Origin: Acetobacterium woodii DSM 1030
GTDB taxonomy: Bacteria > Bacillota > Clostridia > Eubacteriales > Eubacteriaceae
DNA length: 64,000 nt
Direction: 5' to 3'
NCBI RefSeq assembly: GCF_000247605.1
Contig: NC_016894.1
Span: 496,001 to 560,000, forward strand
Part shown: in pieces, positions 1 to 8,003 of the stretch
How the letters are laid out: every line of letters starts with the position of its first letter
Position numbering within the stretch: position 1 is the first letter of the stretch
Program-made: the position numbers and the translations under genes
The notes under the pieces: model-generated
Told to the model about the DNA's origin: nothing
What the model saw: only the letters and a program-made list of their open reading frames with translations
The model's database searches: none

Positions 1-434
1 ACTTGTTCGGTAAAAAAATCTTCGGTGGGAATCTCCAGCATCTGCGATTTTAGCCGCACAATGATATCTTTAGTGACCAGGGTAACCGGTTCGCCCTGAT
101 TAATAAGCCCTTTGCATACTTTTAAAATTCGGTTGTCACTTAAATCACTTTTAAAGCCATAAGGAAGATCGACGGTGGCAAAATTGGCTTCGATTTTCAA
201 GTGACCGCCATTTTCCAGTTTTACCCCTTCAAACAAATTTCCGGACTGTCTTAATCCCTCCAGAAAGCGAATCGATTGCCGGGCATTACTACCGCGTTCG
301 CCATCTTCGTTTTTGAGTTTGTCCAAATCTTCCAACACCGCAATCGGCAGGACAATCTTATTATCTTCGAAAGACAATAGCGATTGCGGGGATTGAATCA
401 ACACATTGGTATCAAGTACATACGTCTTTGGCAT
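1..434 (-). CDS. PIN-domain PhoH-family protein (N-terminal part, runs off window)
   Basis: The 144 visible residues start at the ATG at 432-434, preceded by a GGAGG Shine-Dalgarno sequence. They form a PIN-type nuclease fold: an early YVLDTNVLI strand with the first acidic residue, then LPIAVLEDLDKLK, and a late SDLSDNRIL segment with further acidic residues. This arrangement matches the N-terminal half of the PIN-PhoH (PhoH2/YlaK) ATPase family, in which a PIN ribonuclease precedes a PhoH helicase-like ATPase. The ATPase half would lie beyond the left edge, so the PhoH part is inferred from the resemblance of the PIN half. A stand-alone PIN protein is the alternative. Confidence 0.7.
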   Translation of the reverse strand, partial: MPKTYVLDTNVLIQSPQSLLSFEDNKIVLPIAVLEDLDKLKNEDGERGSNARQSIRFLEGLRQSGNLFEGVKLENGGHLKIEANFATVDLPYGFKSDLSDNRILKVCKGLINQGEPVTLVTKDIIVRLKSQMLEIPTEDFFTEQ

Positions 435-648
435 AAAAAACCTCCATAAAATCTATTTTATGTTTTGCAGTTTCAAGTTAAGTGTACCCTAAAAAAAAGC
501 AAAAAAGGTTTTGATCAGGTTAAATCTTTATGATACCAGCGGGCCCGGGTTTCGGCGGATGTTGAATAGAAAAGTCCGGCAATGACGATTACGGGTCGGC
601 TATAAATAGTGTTGTGATATTTATGGGAACTAATGGTGCGTATTTAGA

Positions 649-1905
649 TTAATAGCAATTGAGCTGGTTTTCTTCCAAAGCCAGTCGGGCGGCCGGGAAT
701 GGTTCCAAGGCCCGGGTTAAGATTCCTTGCACATAGGCAATCAGCATTCCGTAATTGGTGATATAAACACCTTTTTGTCGGGCGGTATGGACGCGGTATT
801 GCATCTCCCGGCGGTTGAGCATACATCCGCCACAATGAACGATGACGGCATATTCGCCAATGTCTTTGGGGTAATGGGCCCCGGAAGCCCAATGAAATTC
901 AATATCACAGCCGGTAATCTGGCGAATCCAGCGGGGGATTTTGACTTTGCCGATATCATCGGCCTGACGGTGGTGGGTACAGCCTTCAACAATGAGTACT
1001 TTATCACCGGCGACAAGTTGTTCAATCCGTTTAATCCCTTTAACCATCTCCGCAAGGTCGGTTTTTTGGCGGGCAAAAAGAATCGAGAAAGAGGTCAACG
1101 GAATATCGGTGGGGGTGTCAGCCGAGACTTTTAAAAAAGCTTGGGAATCGGTGATGACCAGAGCCGGTGGTTTGACCAACGCAGCTAGGGTATGTTTGAG
1201 TTCATGTTCTTTAGTAATCATGGCGACGGCATCCTTTTCGATGATATCCCGGATCGTTTGCTGCTGCGGTAGAATCAGTCGTCCCTTAGGAGCCGATTTA
1301 TCAATTGGGGTAACCAGCACCACCATGTCCCCGGAATCAATCAGATCGCCTACCAGTGCTGGTTCGACGTCTTCATAGTTGGCATGATCAATGATCATTT
1401 GTTTCACAGCCTTAATGCCGGTGCCATTATAAACACTGGTAAAAGTAAGGGGAATTTTAACGGATTTTTTTATGGCTTCAATCTCGGCTGGGGTTGGTTC
1501 CCCCTTATCGGCTTTGTTTAAAACAAAAACACTGGGGATTTTCCGTTGAATTAACTCATTGATGAAGTCTTCCTCAAAGGTCGTAATACCAGTTTCAATA
1601 TCAGCCACGACAATAGCAAAATGGCATTTTCGCAGCACTTCATAGGTTTTTTCAATTCGCAGCAGCCCCAGTTCCCCAGAATCATCCAAGCCGGCAGTGT
1701 CGATAAAAACAACGGGGCCGATTGGCAGTAATTCCATGGTTTTATAAACGGGATCGGTGGTGGTTCCCGCGACATCAGAGATGACGGCAACGGATTGATC
1801 GGTTAAAGCATTGATCAGTGAAGATTTCCCGGCGTTTCTTTTACCAAAAAGGCCGATCGCCATGCGGCTGGCCATTGGGGTTTCATTCATACTATTCATG
1901 GTCAT
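649..1905 (-). CDS. hydF: [FeFe]-hydrogenase maturation GTPase HydF
   Basis: HydF is the scaffold on which the 2Fe subcluster of the [FeFe]-hydrogenase H-cluster is assembled before transfer to the apo-enzyme; it works with the radical-SAM proteins HydE and HydG. The 418-residue protein has a Ras-like GTPase domain with P-loop GKRNAGKSS near residue 20, a DTAGLDD switch, and NKAD. The C-terminal cluster-binding region has the family pattern CTHHR followed about 50 residues later by HCGGCM. Length is normal. It begins 3 bp after the aspA stop on the same strand, so the two are probably co-transcribed. HydE, HydG and the hydrogenase are not in the window. Confidence 0.95.
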   Translation of the reverse strand: MTMNSMNETPMASRMAIGLFGKRNAGKSSLINALTDQSVAVISDVAGTTTDPVYKTMELLPIGPVVFIDTAGLDDSGELGLLRIEKTYEVLRKCHFAIVVADIETGITTFEEDFINELIQRKIPSVFVLNKADKGEPTPAEIEAIKKSVKIPLTFTSVYNGTGIKAVKQMIIDHANYEDVEPALVGDLIDSGDMVVLVTPIDKSAPKGRLILPQQQTIRDIIEKDAVAMITKEHELKHTLAALVKPPALVITDSQAFLKVSADTPTDIPLTSFSILFARQKTDLAEMVKGIKRIEQLVAGDKVLIVEGCTHHRQADDIGKVKIPRWIRQITGCDIEFHWASGAHYPKDIGEYAVIVHCGGCMLNRREMQYRVHTARQKGVYITNYGMLIAYVQGILTRALEPFPAARLALEENQLNCY

Positions 1906-1908
1906 AAT

Positions 1909-3300
1909 TTATTTTCCTTTCTTATTGGGCGCAGTCAGCCGTTCCGGTTTTAAAATTTCGTCCAGTTCAGTGGCAGTCAGCCAGTTATTATCAAGAATTA
2001 TTTGTTTAATCGGGGTACCGGTGGCTTTAAAAATAAGGGCGGCTTCGGTACCTTTGTCATAACCCAGAATTGGGGTTAAGGCAGTTAGCATAACGGTGCT
2101 GTTTTCGAGATTTTCCCGGCAGACTTGATGGTTAGCCTTAATTCCGTCAATGCAGCGATGGGAAAAAAGCGGCAAGACGTTTTTTAGCAGGTCTAAGGAT
2201 TCAAATAAATTTTTGGCAATCACCGGTAAAAAGGCATTGAGTTCCAATTGTCCGGACATTGCGGCCAGGGTAATAGCGGAATCGTTGGCGATAATTTGAA
2301 AGGCAACCTGGTTAACGGCTTCGGGAATAACGGGATTAATTTTACCGGGCATAATCGAAGATCCCGCCTGAACAGCAGGCAGGACAATTTCGCCAATGCC
2401 GGTGTAAGGGCCGGAAGACAATAGCCGTAAATCGTTGGCGATTTTAGAAAGATTGACAGCGGCGGTTTTTAAAAGACCGGACACTTCCACAAAAACATCG
2501 CAATTCTGGGTGGGGTCCATCATATAATCGGTTCGGGCCAGACTGATGCCGGTGAGATCCCGCAGTTTTTCAATCATCGTAAAGATGTAGGCGCGGGGCG
2601 CATTAAGGCCGGTACCGACAGCGGTGCCGCCGATATTGACTTGGCGTAACCGTTCCTCGGCTTTGTATAAACGCCAGCGATCTCGGGAAATCGCCTGGGC
2701 CCAGGCTCCGAATTCCTGGCCGAGGGTGACCGGAACGGCATCCTGCAATTGGGTACGGCCGGATTTAATTACGTGCGAAAATTCTTCTTCTTTTTCCTGT
2801 AAGGCCGTCTGCAGATCGGCAATCGCTTCGGTTACCGGTTTTAATAACCGGATGGCGGCAATTCGGACCGCCGTGGGAAAGACATCATTGGTAGATTGGT
2901 GCAGATTGACGTGATCCAAGGGGTGAATAAGGGTATAATCACCTTTCTGGCCGCCCAGCTGTTCAATCGCTTTGTTAGCGATGACTTCGTTGACATTCAT
3001 ATTCGCCGAAGTTCCGGCACCACCTTGCAGAGAGTCGACGACAAACTGGTTTTGCAGGGCTCCAAACAGAATTTCATCACAGGCCGTAACAATCGCTTCG
3101 CCTTTTTGGGAATCAAGAGCGCCAATACTGATATTGGTAAGCGCCGCGGCTTTTTTGATGACGACCAGGGCGGCAATTAACTCTTTATGAATCGGAACGC
3201 CGGTCAACTTAAAATTTTGCATCGCGCGAACGGTGTGGATGCCATAATACGCATCGGCCGGAACATCCAGTTCGCCTAATAAATCATGTTCTTTTCGCAT
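1909..3300 (-). CDS. aspA: aspartate ammonia-lyase
   Basis: Converts L-aspartate to fumarate and ammonia in the cytoplasm. The 463-residue protein has the aspartase/fumarase signature GSSIMPGKINPV, an HQSTNDVFPT segment and SGRTQLQDAVPVTLGQEF, all typical of AspA. An upstream in-frame ATG at 3310-3312 exists, but its own codons contain the AGGA that serves as Shine-Dalgarno for the ATG at 3298-3300, and the product from that start (MRKEHDLLGE) matches the usual N-terminus. It is the first gene of an operon with hydF. A promoter and a strong terminator-like hairpin lie in its leader, so expression is probably controlled by premature termination. Fumarase is unlikely given the signature details. 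Confidence 0.93.
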   Translation of the reverse strand: MRKEHDLLGELDVPADAYYGIHTVRAMQNFKLTGVPIHKELIAALVVIKKAAALTNISIGALDSQKGEAIVTACDEILFGALQNQFVVDSLQGGAGTSANMNVNEVIANKAIEQLGGQKGDYTLIHPLDHVNLHQSTNDVFPTAVRIAAIRLLKPVTEAIADLQTALQEKEEEFSHVIKSGRTQLQDAVPVTLGQEFGAWAQAISRDRWRLYKAEERLRQVNIGGTAVGTGLNAPRAYIFTMIEKLRDLTGISLARTDYMMDPTQNCDVFVEVSGLLKTAAVNLSKIANDLRLLSSGPYTGIGEIVLPAVQAGSSIMPGKINPVIPEAVNQVAFQIIANDSAITLAAMSGQLELNAFLPVIAKNLFESLDLLKNVLPLFSHRCIDGIKANHQVCRENLENSTVMLTALTPILGYDKGTEAALIFKATGTPIKQIILDNNWLTATELDEILKPERLTAPNKKGK

Positions 3301-3321
3301 GGTTTTCCTCATTTCAAATAC

Positions 3322-3359
3322 AAAAAAGCTCTCTTTCTGAAAAAGGACAGAAAGAGAGC
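3322..3359 (-). terminator. terminator hairpin inside the aspA leader (attenuator candidate)
   Basis: On the minus strand a 12-bp perfect stem with an 8-base loop (3328-3359) is followed by six T. It sits between the aspA promoter and the aspA start, only about 20 bases before the start codon. That position suggests conditional read-through rather than the end of an upstream gene. Confidence 0.8.
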
Positions 3360-3468
3360 GTCATAGCATAAAAATAAAACTTCGCCAATTTCGCACCTTT
3401 CCGGTCAGAAAAATCTTTTCGGTTAGGATAATAGCAACAGTATTTAACGTTTGCATTTTAATAAAGCC

Positions 3469-3497
3469 ATCTTAGCATTGTTTGTTTATTTTGTCAA
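3469..3497 (-). promoter_or_regulatory. sigma-A-type promoter of aspA-hydF
   Basis: On the minus strand TTGACA (3492-3497) and TAAGAT (3469-3474) are separated by 17 bp. Transcription would start near 3460, giving a leader of about 160 nt that contains the hairpin at 3322-3359. Confidence 0.75.
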
Positions 3498-3583
3498 AGC
3501 TGGGTTAGGGTATTATTTTGTAAAACGGGTGCTGACAATGTTAATAACAATTAAATATCCTTTTAATTTTTACAATCTTTTTC

Positions 3584-3612
3584 TTGACTAATTATGCAGG
3601 GTTTACTAACAT
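3584..3612 (+). promoter_or_regulatory. likely promoter of the CheW-CZB gene
   Basis: TTGACT and TAACAT are spaced 17 bp apart about 75 bp before the start codon. It is assigned from consensus resemblance only. Confidence 0.45.
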
Positions 3613-3685
3613 AGGAGTCAGTAGTTGATAGCAATTAGTTTAATCATAGATAGCTTGTTATTTTTAAAGAAAGTGGGAAGTCGCA

Positions 3686-4483
3686 ATGAATGAAGCAAAA
3701 ACGGAATACCCTTGGGCACTGTTTAATTTGGAAGAAAGTGTTTATGGCGTTTCCAGTGAACATATTATCGCCATCTTTTTATTGGAAAACATAATTACGA
3801 TGCCTGATATGCCCCATTATATGAGAGGTGTTGTTAATTTGCGCGGGAAAATTGTGCCAATTATTGATACCCGAAAATTTTATGGTTTACCAACCGTAAA
3901 AGAGGAGATCAAAGAATTAAAAAAAATCATGGAAGTAAGGAAACAAGATCACATCAATTGGCTTAATGAGCTGGAAGAATCAGTGATCGAAGATCGGGAC
4001 TTTAAATTAACCACCGATCCCCATGCCTGTGCGTTTGGTAAGTGGTATGATAGCTTTAAAACAAATGACATGGTGTTAAATTATTTGTTGAAAAAATTTG
4101 ACACGCCGCATAAACAAGTCCATGCAGTTGGGACTGAAGTCCGAAGACTGATGGATCAGGGGAAACATGATAAAGCCTTTGATGTGATCAATAAAGCCAA
4201 ACAACGTGAGTTGAAGAAAATGGTTAATCTTTTTAATTCATTTTGTAATGAATATTCAGAAACAAAACGGGAATTGGTGATTGTCCTTGAAGATCCGAAA
4301 GAAGATCGGGAAATTGGTCTAACCGTTGATAAGGTGATTGCCGTTGAACCGATACAAGCGGACAATGAAAACACGCTTGATTCAGTCACGCATAATTCTC
4401 ACGAAAGTCTTAGTTTGGGAAAACGCTCAAAAGATGAATCGCCGGTCTTTATAGTTGATGAAAATTATTTTCTAAATATCTGA
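3686..4483 (+). CDS. CheW-like chemotaxis coupling protein with inserted CZB zinc-binding domain
   Basis: The 265-residue protein starts like CheW: residues 10-68 include an HIIAI strand, a PHYMRGVVNLRGKIVPIID segment and a YGL motif, which normally couple chemoreceptors to CheA. About residues 80-185 interrupt this with a CZB-type four-helix insertion, with candidate zinc ligands His89 (DHINWL), Cys115 (CAFGKWY), His142 and His146. The CheW fold resumes at about residue 193 with ELVIVLEDP and GLTVDKVIAVEPI. CZB domains are known mainly from chemoreceptors and diguanylate cyclases, where they sense zinc or hypochlorite. This gene stands alone, without cheA or receptors nearby, and a weak terminator follows. 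The CheW assignment is firm; the sensory role is inferred. Confidence 0.85.
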   Translation: MNEAKTEYPWALFNLEESVYGVSSEHIIAIFLLENIITMPDMPHYMRGVVNLRGKIVPIIDTRKFYGLPTVKEEIKELKKIMEVRKQDHINWLNELEESVIEDRDFKLTTDPHACAFGKWYDSFKTNDMVLNYLLKKFDTPHKQVHAVGTEVRRLMDQGKHDKAFDVINKAKQRELKKMVNLFNSFCNEYSETKRELVIVLEDPKEDREIGLTVDKVIAVEPIQADNENTLDSVTHNSHESLSLGKRSKDESPVFIVDENYFLNI

Positions 4484-4503
4484 AAAACAATCGAATAAAA
4501 CAC

Positions 4504-4534
4504 AAAAAAAAGACGAATCATTCGCCTTTTTTTT
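4504..4534 (+). terminator. probable terminator after the CheW-CZB gene
   Basis: A short hairpin (GACGAA paired with TTCGCC, one mismatch) is flanked by a run of A on one side and eight T on the other. The stem is weak apart from the A/T extension. Confidence 0.5.
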
Positions 4535-4737
4535 ATATCATAAGGAAGCCATAAAAAGGGCACAAGCATTGAACAAATAAATGCATTATTTTATATGTGG
4601 CTTTAGCAGTAGTATTTTCGAGGAATAAATGATAAATTTATAGTATAATGGAAAAAAGTTATAAATTGACCTTCGTGGGTGAAAAAAAGAAATGTTATTG
4701 ACGGGGTTAAACTGAATAAAATTTGAGAGGAATTATT

Positions 4738-5697
4738 ATGAGTAATGAATTAAAATCAAAAATCGAATTGTTAGTTAATAGCATATCGGAGAGTTACAAT
4801 AAAGAAAACTACATCGCACCACATGATTTGGGTTTTTTGCCAAACCGGACAATTATCATTGAAATGACAAAATCATTAAGACAACTTGTGTTCCCCAGCT
4901 ATTTTGGAAAAAATAATTTCCGCAAAGAAGTTCAAGATTATCATATTGGTGAGTTGTTGGTTTGCATCATGGAATGTTTGACTAAACAGATCACGTTGGC
5001 GTTAAAACATCAGGCGGGGATATCCGAGGAATGCGGAGAAGATCATCTGCGGCAGGAAGCGGGACAGATTTGTTATGAATTCATGAATAGAATTCCACAA
5101 ATTAGAGAATATTTGTCTACCGATGTTCAAGCCGCATTTGATGGCGATCCGGCGGCCAAAAGTAAAGATGAAATTATTTTTTGTTATCCCGGTCTTTTTG
5201 CAATTAGCATTCATCGTCTGGCCCATGAATTGTATCAGCTTTCAGTGCCGCTGATTCCGCGAATTATGAGTGAATATGCCCATAATATTACCGGAATTGA
5301 TATCCACCCGGGGGCGACCATTGGTAAATATTTTTTCATTGATCATGGGACTGGCGTTGTTATTGGCGAAACGGCGATCATCGGCGATCACGTTAAGATT
5401 TATCAGGGAGTAACGCTGGGGGCGTTGTCGACCAGAGGGGGACAAAAGCTCCGAGGTGTGAGACGGCATCCCTGTTTGGAAGATGAGGTAACGGTTTATT
5501 CCGGGGCTTCAATTTTAGGCGGTGAAACGGTGATTGGCAAGGGAACTGTGATCGGCAGTAATGTTTTCATTACAAAATCGGTGTCGGTTGGGTCAAAGGT
5601 CAGTATTAAAAATCCGGAGCTGGTTTTTTCCGGAGGGTCATCTAAAAATAAACCCAAAGAAGAATTACCATCAGAAATTGAATTGATCGAAGAATAA
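4738..5697 (+). CDS. cysE: serine O-acetyltransferase
   Basis: Acetylates L-serine with acetyl-CoA to O-acetylserine, the precursor of cysteine. The 319-residue protein has a long helical N-terminal region (about 1-180) and a left-handed beta-helix of hexapeptide repeats. Visible motifs include DIHPGATIGKYFFIDHGTGVVIGE and YQGVTLGA, containing the family's catalytic Asp and His. It belongs to the longer serine acetyltransferases common in anaerobes, rather than the short CysE of enterobacteria. The start is the ATG at 4738; the in-frame TTG at 4723 lies within the GAGAGGA ribosome-binding site. It is monocistronic. No cysK is adjacent and no T-box was seen. Confidence 0.87.
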   Translation: MSNELKSKIELLVNSISESYNKENYIAPHDLGFLPNRTIIIEMTKSLRQLVFPSYFGKNNFRKEVQDYHIGELLVCIMECLTKQITLALKHQAGISEECGEDHLRQEAGQICYEFMNRIPQIREYLSTDVQAAFDGDPAAKSKDEIIFCYPGLFAISIHRLAHELYQLSVPLIPRIMSEYAHNITGIDIHPGATIGKYFFIDHGTGVVIGETAIIGDHVKIYQGVTLGALSTRGGQKLRGVRRHPCLEDEVTVYSGASILGGETVIGKGTVIGSNVFITKSVSVGSKVSIKNPELVFSGGSSKNKPKEELPSEIELIEE

Positions 5698-5755
5698 GTG
5701 AAGTTTGTTTAGCAATTAAAAAATTAACCAAAACAAGTTTCGCTCAGGGGAAAAA

Positions 5756-6655
5756 ATGCAAATTAACCGACTATTTGAAATTGTTTATATCCTGTTGGAT
5801 AAAAAAATTATCACAGCCAGAACCTTGGCTGAACATTTTGAAGTGTCTAAACGAACCATCTACCGGGATCTTGAGATCTTAAGCCAGGCGGGGATTCCCA
5901 TCTATACAAGCAAAGGCAAAGGCGGTGGGATTCGGATATTACCGGAATTTGTTTTAAATAAGTCGATTTTGTCGGATACCGAACAAAATGAAATTTTATC
6001 CGCATTGCAAAGTCAGAATGCGCTTAATGGCAAGCAGGGTGATCCGGTTTTAAATAAAATGGCACTTCTTTTTAAGAAAGACAACACCAACTGGATTGAT
6101 GTCGATTTTTCGCACTGGGGTAGTGATGAAAAAGAAAGGCAAAAATTTAGCCTGATTAAAAATAGTATTTTGGGAAAAACTGTGTTGAGTTTTGATTATT
6201 ATAACTCCTGCGGGGAGAAATCGACCCGGATTATTGAACCATTAAAGTTATTATTTAAGTCTCAAAGTTGGTATCTTCAGGGCTATTGTCGTTTAAAAGG
6301 CAGTTATCGTATTTTTAAGATTACGCGGATTCAAAATATTACCTCTGTAAATGAAGTATTTGAGCGGGAAGCGCCGGGGGACATTTGGAATGAGGGCGAT
6401 TATACGGCAACAATGGTTGACTTGGTGCTAAGATTTGACGGGGAAATGGCCTATCGGTTATATGATGAGTTTCCGGCCGAAGCGATAAATAACAATGGTG
6501 ATGGAAGTTATACAGTCACGACAAAGATGCCCCAAGGGGAGTGGCTTTATGGTTACGTTATGTCTTTTGGCGAATACGTCGAAATTTTAGAACCATCGGC
6601 GCTTAAAGCGGAAATTAAAAAAAAGTATCAAAAAGTTTTGCAAAAATATTTATAA
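5756..6655 (+). CDS. HTH-WYL transcriptional regulator (YafY family)
   Basis: The 299-residue protein has an N-terminal winged helix (about 1-60; TARTLAEHFEVSKRTIYRDLEILSQAG) typical of HTH_11, then a WYL effector domain (about 135-210; WYLQGYCRLKGSYRIFKITRI) and a C-terminal extension. Such proteins act as ligand-responsive DNA-binding regulators in the cytoplasm. It begins 58 bp after the serine acetyltransferase. Two GyrI-like ligand-binding proteins follow on the same strand, a context often seen for drug- or nucleotide-responsive regulators. Target genes and ligand cannot be read from the sequence. Confidence 0.88.
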   Translation: MQINRLFEIVYILLDKKIITARTLAEHFEVSKRTIYRDLEILSQAGIPIYTSKGKGGGIRILPEFVLNKSILSDTEQNEILSALQSQNALNGKQGDPVLNKMALLFKKDNTNWIDVDFSHWGSDEKERQKFSLIKNSILGKTVLSFDYYNSCGEKSTRIIEPLKLLFKSQSWYLQGYCRLKGSYRIFKITRIQNITSVNEVFEREAPGDIWNEGDYTATMVDLVLRFDGEMAYRLYDEFPAEAINNNGDGSYTVTTKMPQGEWLYGYVMSFGEYVEILEPSALKAEIKKKYQKVLQKYL

Positions 6656-6721
6656 GATGACATGATGATGTCATCTTATCGGTGTTACACTGAATACATC
6701 AAATGAAATGAGGTGTATTTA

Positions 6722-7180
6722 ATGAAATATCAAGTGGTTGAACTTAAAGAAAAAAAGGTTGTGGGAATAACGGCCAGAACCAGTAATCAGGATCAAAACA
6801 TGGGGGCCATTATTGGCGGGTTATGGCAGCAGTTTTATGAACAAGGAATTTATCAGGCGATCCCAAGTAAGGTTAATGCGTGTAGTATCGGGATGTATTC
6901 AAATTATCAAGATCGTGAAAAAGACGCCTACGATGTGACCGTTTGTTGTGAGGTATCAACATTAGAACAATTGCCGGCCGGCGTGGTTGGTAAAACCGTT
7001 GAAGCTGGCAAGTATGCAAAATTTGTCGTGAAAGGTAACACGCATGAAGTGATCGCCGATTTTTGGACAAAGTTGTGGGCAATGGATTTGGATCGAAAAT
7101 ACAGTTGTGACTTCGAAGAATATCAACCGGGCGGAGATATGGAAAACGCAGAAATTCATATTTATCTGGCCCTTAATTAG
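6722..7180 (+). CDS. GyrI-like / AraC effector-binding domain protein
   Basis: The 152-residue protein consists of a single SRPBCC-like GyrI/SOUL fold seen in AraC E-binding domains and DNA gyrase inhibitors. It opens with YQVVELKEKKVVGITAR, continues with a central GMYSNY segment and ends with HIYLALN. Lacking an HTH, it probably binds a small molecule or a protein on its own. The start is the ATG at 6722 preceded by GAGGTG; the in-frame GTG at 6713 is part of that ribosome-binding site. It lies 66 bp behind the WYL regulator and 19 bp before a second GyrI-like gene, suggesting one regulatory unit. Confidence 0.75.
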   Translation: MKYQVVELKEKKVVGITARTSNQDQNMGAIIGGLWQQFYEQGIYQAIPSKVNACSIGMYSNYQDREKDAYDVTVCCEVSTLEQLPAGVVGKTVEAGKYAKFVVKGNTHEVIADFWTKLWAMDLDRKYSCDFEEYQPGGDMENAEIHIYLALN

Positions 7181-7199
7181 TGAAAAAGGGCAAACAGCG

Positions 7200-7823
7200 A
7201 TGAAACATGAGTGGCGAAAACATGAAAAAGCAAGGTATCTACCCAAAACTAAACCAGAATTAATAACGGTTCCCAGTTTTAATTTTTTTGTTTTAGATGG
7301 TACAGGCAATCCCAATGATGAAAATTTTGCCGAAGCCATTGGGGTTTTATATTCATTGGCTTATGGCGTCAAAATGTTGCCGAAAAAGGGGGTAAGTCCG
7401 GACGGATATTTCGATTACAGTGTTTATCCGCTGGAAGGCATCTGGGATTTAAGTGAAGCGGCAAAAAAAGCAAAGCGATTTAACAAAAACGATCTTGTTT
7501 ATCAGATCATGATTCGCCAGCCGGATTTTGTGACGCCGAAACTGGCCGCGGAAGTATTAGCGATCGTCAAAAATAAAAAGCCCCATCCGTTATTAAACGA
7601 TGTCCACTTTAAAGCGATTGAAGACGGGCGGTCGGTGCAAGTGATGCATTGGGGTCGATATGATGATGAACCGGAGAGTTTTAACAAGATGGCTGAATTT
7701 TGTAAAGAAAATGATTTAGTCCGAGCACAGTTAACCCATCGTGAAATTTATTTGAATGATGCCCGGAAAACAGCACCCGATCAATTAAAAACCGTTTTAC
7801 GTTATGCCGTGAAAGATCAATAA
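7200..7823 (+). CDS. GyrI-like small-molecule-binding domain protein
   Basis: A 207-residue cytoplasmic protein of the GyrI-like family. Characteristic segments are FNFFVLDGTGNPNDENFAEAIGVLYSLAYGVKM and HREIYLNDARKTAPDQLKTVLRYAV, found in conserved hypothetical proteins that bind hydrophobic cations or drugs. The ATG at 7200 is chosen because upstream in-frame codons overlap the preceding gene's end and have no family similarity; its ribosome-binding site is weak. It is transcribed with the preceding GyrI-like gene, and a stem-loop with a T-run follows at 7829. Confidence 0.75.
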   Translation: MKHEWRKHEKARYLPKTKPELITVPSFNFFVLDGTGNPNDENFAEAIGVLYSLAYGVKMLPKKGVSPDGYFDYSVYPLEGIWDLSEAAKKAKRFNKNDLVYQIMIRQPDFVTPKLAAEVLAIVKNKKPHPLLNDVHFKAIEDGRSVQVMHWGRYDDEPESFNKMAEFCKENDLVRAQLTHREIYLNDARKTAPDQLKTVLRYAVKDQ

Positions 7824-7828
7824 AACAT

Positions 7829-7891
7829 AAAAAGTTTCAGGAATGGATGGCCGAATAAAAGGGCAATCAATTCTTGAGACTTTTTATTTTT
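7829..7891 (+). terminator. terminator after the GyrI-like genes
   Basis: A long imperfect stem (AAAAAGT-TCA-GAAT pairing with ATTC-TGA-ACTTTTT) ends in a T-rich tract directly after the stop codon. Confidence 0.6.
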
Positions 7892-7942
7892 ATTGGGTAT
7901 ATAAATAAATAACGAGAGATAAAGAATCGCAAATGAATAATG

Positions 7943-7971
7943 TTGACATAAAATAAAGAGACTAATAATTT
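7943..7971 (+). promoter_or_regulatory. promoter of the HD-GYP / histidine kinase operon
   Basis: TTGACA and TAATTT are spaced by 17 bp, 33 bp before the start codon. Confidence 0.6.
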
Positions 7972-8003
7972 TCGCAAATATAAAAAGAATTTGAGGGGGA
8001 GCG

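Noticed and set aside
727-1378. Plus-strand frames of 128-135 codons across the hydF region
   Set aside because: They are antisense to hydF, which has clear GTPase and cysteine motifs and a ribosome-binding site.
2624-3190. Plus-strand frames inside aspA
   Set aside because: They are antisense shadows of a well-conserved enzyme, without ribosome-binding sites.
3313-3480. T-box, SAM, glycine, lysine or cobalamin riboswitch in the aspA leader
   Set aside because: None of the conserved landmarks of those classes is present (for example no TGGNACCGCG antiterminator motif), so it is left as unassigned.
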